Positions 61,485 through 64,000 of a stretch of DNA of 64,000 nt are shown here, piece by piece. Position 1 is the stretch's first letter, and each line of letters opens with the position of its first letter. Source of the DNA: Cylindrotheca closterium (lineage: Eukaryota > Bacillariophyta > Bacillariophyceae > Bacillariales > Bacillariaceae). Location: the NCBI GenBank assembly GCA_933822405.4, contig CAKOGP040001980.1:714784-778783 (forward strand). The letters run 5' to 3'. The notes beneath the pieces are model-generated. The model was given only the letters and a program-made list of their open reading frames with translations, was not told the origin of the DNA and did not search any database. The position numbers were made by a program, and so were the translations under genes.

Positions 61485-63505
61485 CTACTCTTCGTCTTCT
61501 GCAACGGCAGCATCGCGCCAGGGCCCCTCAGGAAAGACATCGTCTGGAATCTGAATGTAGTGACGGAAGCCTTCGGGGGTGAATTGGTCTGATGTATGCG
61601 GTTTGTCAACAAAGATAATAGCCTTTTGGGGCACATGCTTGACAATGGTTTGCTTGCTTGGGTCGGCGACCGATCGCCAAGAAACAGAATATTCATAAGT
61701 GTCATCTACATCCTGTCTGTCAATGAGTGTGCAGTCAAAGAGGTTGGAGCTATCGAATGTCTCCTTTGTCTTGTGCTTTGTCCATATGCGGACCTTGTCG
61801 CCATTAGCATTCATTGGCTCTTCATCCACAGGCTTGGAAATGACTAGGAAGCACTTCATTTGCACATTTTCAGGGTAGTTTGCCCCAACTTTGTATGGTT
61901 TGGTCGCGAACTCGGCGTTCAAATCAGCAGCACGAGTTGGCCATCTCTTTGGAACAACGCCTCTCTTCTTTAGGGTTTCCCACTCCTTGACGTGCTCATC
62001 CCATGCCTCTTGCCATAGATCGCCGTAGTCAATAAAGATTTCGTCACCTTCAGCGATATCCTTAGTGGCTACAACTTCCATCAGGAGTCCCAAATAACGG
62101 TTTCCCTCCTCCAGGAGCTCCTCTGGTTCGAGTTGGAACCAATGACTGTGATGGTTCGGGTGCTTCGACCATACCAACTGTGCATTAGGCTTCTTAGAGT
62201 GGTTGATAAAGGAAACGCCAGCGCCAGCAGGGTAGAATAGCATGTGCGATTCGGGATGTCCGTAGCAATAGTTTAGCAAAAGTTGAGATCCGAATACTTC
62301 ATTTCCATTTCGGACATGGAATTCAGTTCCATCATTTTCATCATACTCGACCTTGACGTCATACATATTCAGGACTTCCTCGTCCGGAATTTGGATGAGG
62401 GGAGTTGGGGCGACCACTGCGCCAGCGGCAATCTTACGAGAAGCAAACGCACCACGGCCAGCATGAGGAATGGTAGAAGGACCAGGACGAATGTTGTCCA
62501 TGCACCGTCCATGCTGTTCGAGCCATTCCGTAGATCGTACTAAGCTTGGCTGAGAATAATCCAAGACTCCGCCGGATGCAATCACTGCTCTGAGTTCATC
62601 AGGAGTATCAGGAAGAACTTCTGAAATGATCTTTCCCTTTCCTTCTCCAGCAGCTGCTTGCATAACATCGCGAATGAGGAATTGATAAATCTCATTCTTG
62701 GATTCCTCATCGAGTTCATCTTGATGCTTTTCAAAGAATTCGACAATCTTATTGACTGTCATGTCGACCTTTTTCATATCTTCCTTTGACAATTCTTCGT
62801 TATCATCTGAATTTTCATTGACGTAGTTTTCGCCATAACTGATAAAGATTTCCATTCCCTCTTCAATATCATCCGTCGCATGAATTGATGCCTCATAAAA
62901 GGTACTATAGGACCCACGTCCTGGATGAGATACTCCCTTTTCTTCGTTCCACGGTTCACGAAAGAATGCTGATGAATGATTCCAATCCGCATTGGTCATT
63001 TTTGGGTTGAAACAACTCAAGGTACCGCCTCCTGGAATGGCTGTCACCACCTTGCCTTCATCCAATTCAAACTGACCACCAACTGGATGCGGACTGTAGA
63101 GAATGAATAGAAAACACGCGGTGTCAGATGATTCCTGTTCTTGGATACACACAACACGTAATCATATGAACCAAAGACAATGATGTTCAGGTTTTATTTT
63201 TGCAGGACTTACACCCAAATAAAGTTCTCAAAAAAATCGACAATGTTCGTCAACAAGTCTTCATCGTCTTCACCACTCAAAGCATTGGCTTCCATTTGAT
63301 GCGTGTGAATTGCAATGTCCCCAAATCCAATGCGGCTTTGTTTGCTATAGGATTTCCCAGCAAAAATGCCCCACTTGGGTTCAGCCGCCGTGGACGTCGA
63401 TGATGTTGCTAGATAAAGACCACATTGATTCTCTTCTTCAGCCCTCGAACATTTAGAAGAAAGAGCTGCTACCAAGAGCAAGCATAAGGATCGTTTAGCC
63501 ACCAT
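61485..63505 (-). CDS. Secreted tandem-SET-domain protein, copy B
   Basis: Two exons (63213-63505, 61485-63093; 119-bp intron, phase 2) give 633 residues from ATG 63505, which begins a signal peptide (VAKRSLCLLLVAALSSKCSR). The N-terminal SET-like half opens with WGIFAGKSYSKQSRIGFG and closes with GMEIFISYGENY. The second SET is complete: GRGAFASRKIAAGAVV, LLLNYCYGHPESHMLFY, GVSFINHSKKPNAQLVW and VVATKDIAEGDEIFIDYGD. Here the NHS triad is intact (INHSKKPN), unlike copy A (NHQS). The C-terminal FVDKPHTSD and FRHYIQIPDDVFPEG match copy A. Acidic and probably ER-lumenal or extracellular; a methyl acceptor is unknown. Confidence 0.85.
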
Positions 63506-63840
63506 GGTCGATTGACTACTATGGTAGGTATGTCTTACAATGCTATGTACAGTACCGGTATTTGTTTTGCCCGTTAGAAATCGATTCAAATCGTTTGACT
63601 CAACAGAACAGACACGATCGGCGCACGTGCGGGACAAAACGGGTATCGCCCGGATATTACTTTTACCAGTCGAGGGAATCGATGAGGAGGCGCTCATCGA
63701 AGACCACTAATTTTAAAAAACCGTCTGATCCACAAGCGCTCTGCTAGCAGGGATCCCACCCGAGATTCGCATCTTCTTCCTGCTCAGCGTTCTGTGAAAC
63801 TGCAGCTCGGAGTACCGCTGAAGGTGACGACAGCCAACGA
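63506..63840. other. Divergent upstream region
   Basis: Separates SET copy B from the gene that may begin at 63841. An in-frame stop lies upstream of that ATG. No gene or RNA seen. Confidence 0.5.
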
Positions 63841-64000
63841 ATGAACAACCGCCACAAACCAAACGAACCAAGTATGACAGTGGAACATCCAGAGCCCCAG
63901 CAGTCAGATGACGATGAATATGGAACCTTCGCGGTGACCTCAGTCGCCATCAGCAAGGATGGTAGCATGAACGGGACGAATGATGATGATGATGATATGA
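63841..64000 (+). CDS. Probable 5' end of an unrecognised gene, cut by the window edge
   Basis: ATG 63841 opens 53 codons without a stop to the window edge. It is the first ATG after an in-frame TAG near 63746. The peptide is acidic and hydrophilic (PQQSDDDEYGTFAVTSVAIS, then DDDDD from GATGAT repeats). No domain can be recognised on this length. Confidence 0.4.
   Translation, partial: MNNRHKPNEPSMTVEHPEPQQSDDDEYGTFAVTSVAISKDGSMNGTNDDDDDM

Overview
The window reads as nuclear DNA of a photosynthetic stramenopile, most likely a raphid pennate diatom. The grounds are short GT-AG introns of about 60 to 120 bp, two N-termini that look like bipartite plastid pre-sequences with Phe just after the predicted signal-peptide cleavage site, a bHLH-PAS regulator of the diatom type, a heliorhodopsin, a selenoprotein read through an in-frame TGA, and fused guanylyl cyclase/phosphodiesterase receptors. 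Species cannot be fixed from sequence alone. Coordinates of spliced genes are my own exon models, joined on canonical splice sites with the reading frame checked across each junction.

Layout. 1-10.8 kb: three head-to-tail, minus-strand membrane cyclase/phosphodiesterase paralogues, the first cut by the window edge. 11.3-12.3 kb: a heliorhodopsin transcribed divergently from the third cyclase. 12.8-15.9 kb: a tyrosine recombinase with a plastid-type pre-sequence, convergent with a membrane-anchored Sep15/SelM-like selenoprotein (candidate Sec codon at 15623-15625, candidate SECIS at 14952-15006). 16.4-22 kb: a secreted tandem-SET protein and a P-type cation ATPase, divergent. 22.7-24.8 kb: a convergent pair of paralogues, one with a GNAT-like domain. 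25.3-27.9 kb: an orphan membrane protein and a repeat-rich, gene-poor stretch. 28-33.9 kb: a beta-trefoil/ISG12-like fusion, two convergent LRR paralogues and a small multi-pass membrane protein. 34.3-37.7 kb: a class C GPCR with two tandem periplasmic-binding-protein-like ectodomains. 38.8-41 kb: two unrecognised proteins. 41-46.4 kb: a DUF285/BspA-repeat receptor with a cytoplasmic RING finger, an internally deleted pseudogene copy of it, and a kexin-like protease. 46.7-52.6 kb: a PIP-box WD40 protein and a bHLH-PAS factor preceded by ten CAGATG/CATCTG hexamers. 52.8-58.7 kb: two divergent leishmanolysin-type (M8) membrane proteases. 59-63.5 kb: a plastid-type thioredoxin, a UBR-box/2-oxoglutarate oxygenase fusion, and a second secreted tandem-SET protein paralogous to the one at 16-18 kb. 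At the right edge a new gene probably begins.

How they may work together. The window is rich in cell-surface sensing parts: cyclase/PDE receptors, heliorhodopsin, class C GPCR, BspA-RING receptor, surface proteases and a GPI-like convertase. There is no operon logic. Local duplication explains four paralogue sets (cyclase/PDE, GNAT pair, LRR pair, M8 pair), plus the broken BspA-RING copy and the distant SET pair. The most checkable new observations are the selenoprotein, the domain fusions and the E-box cluster.
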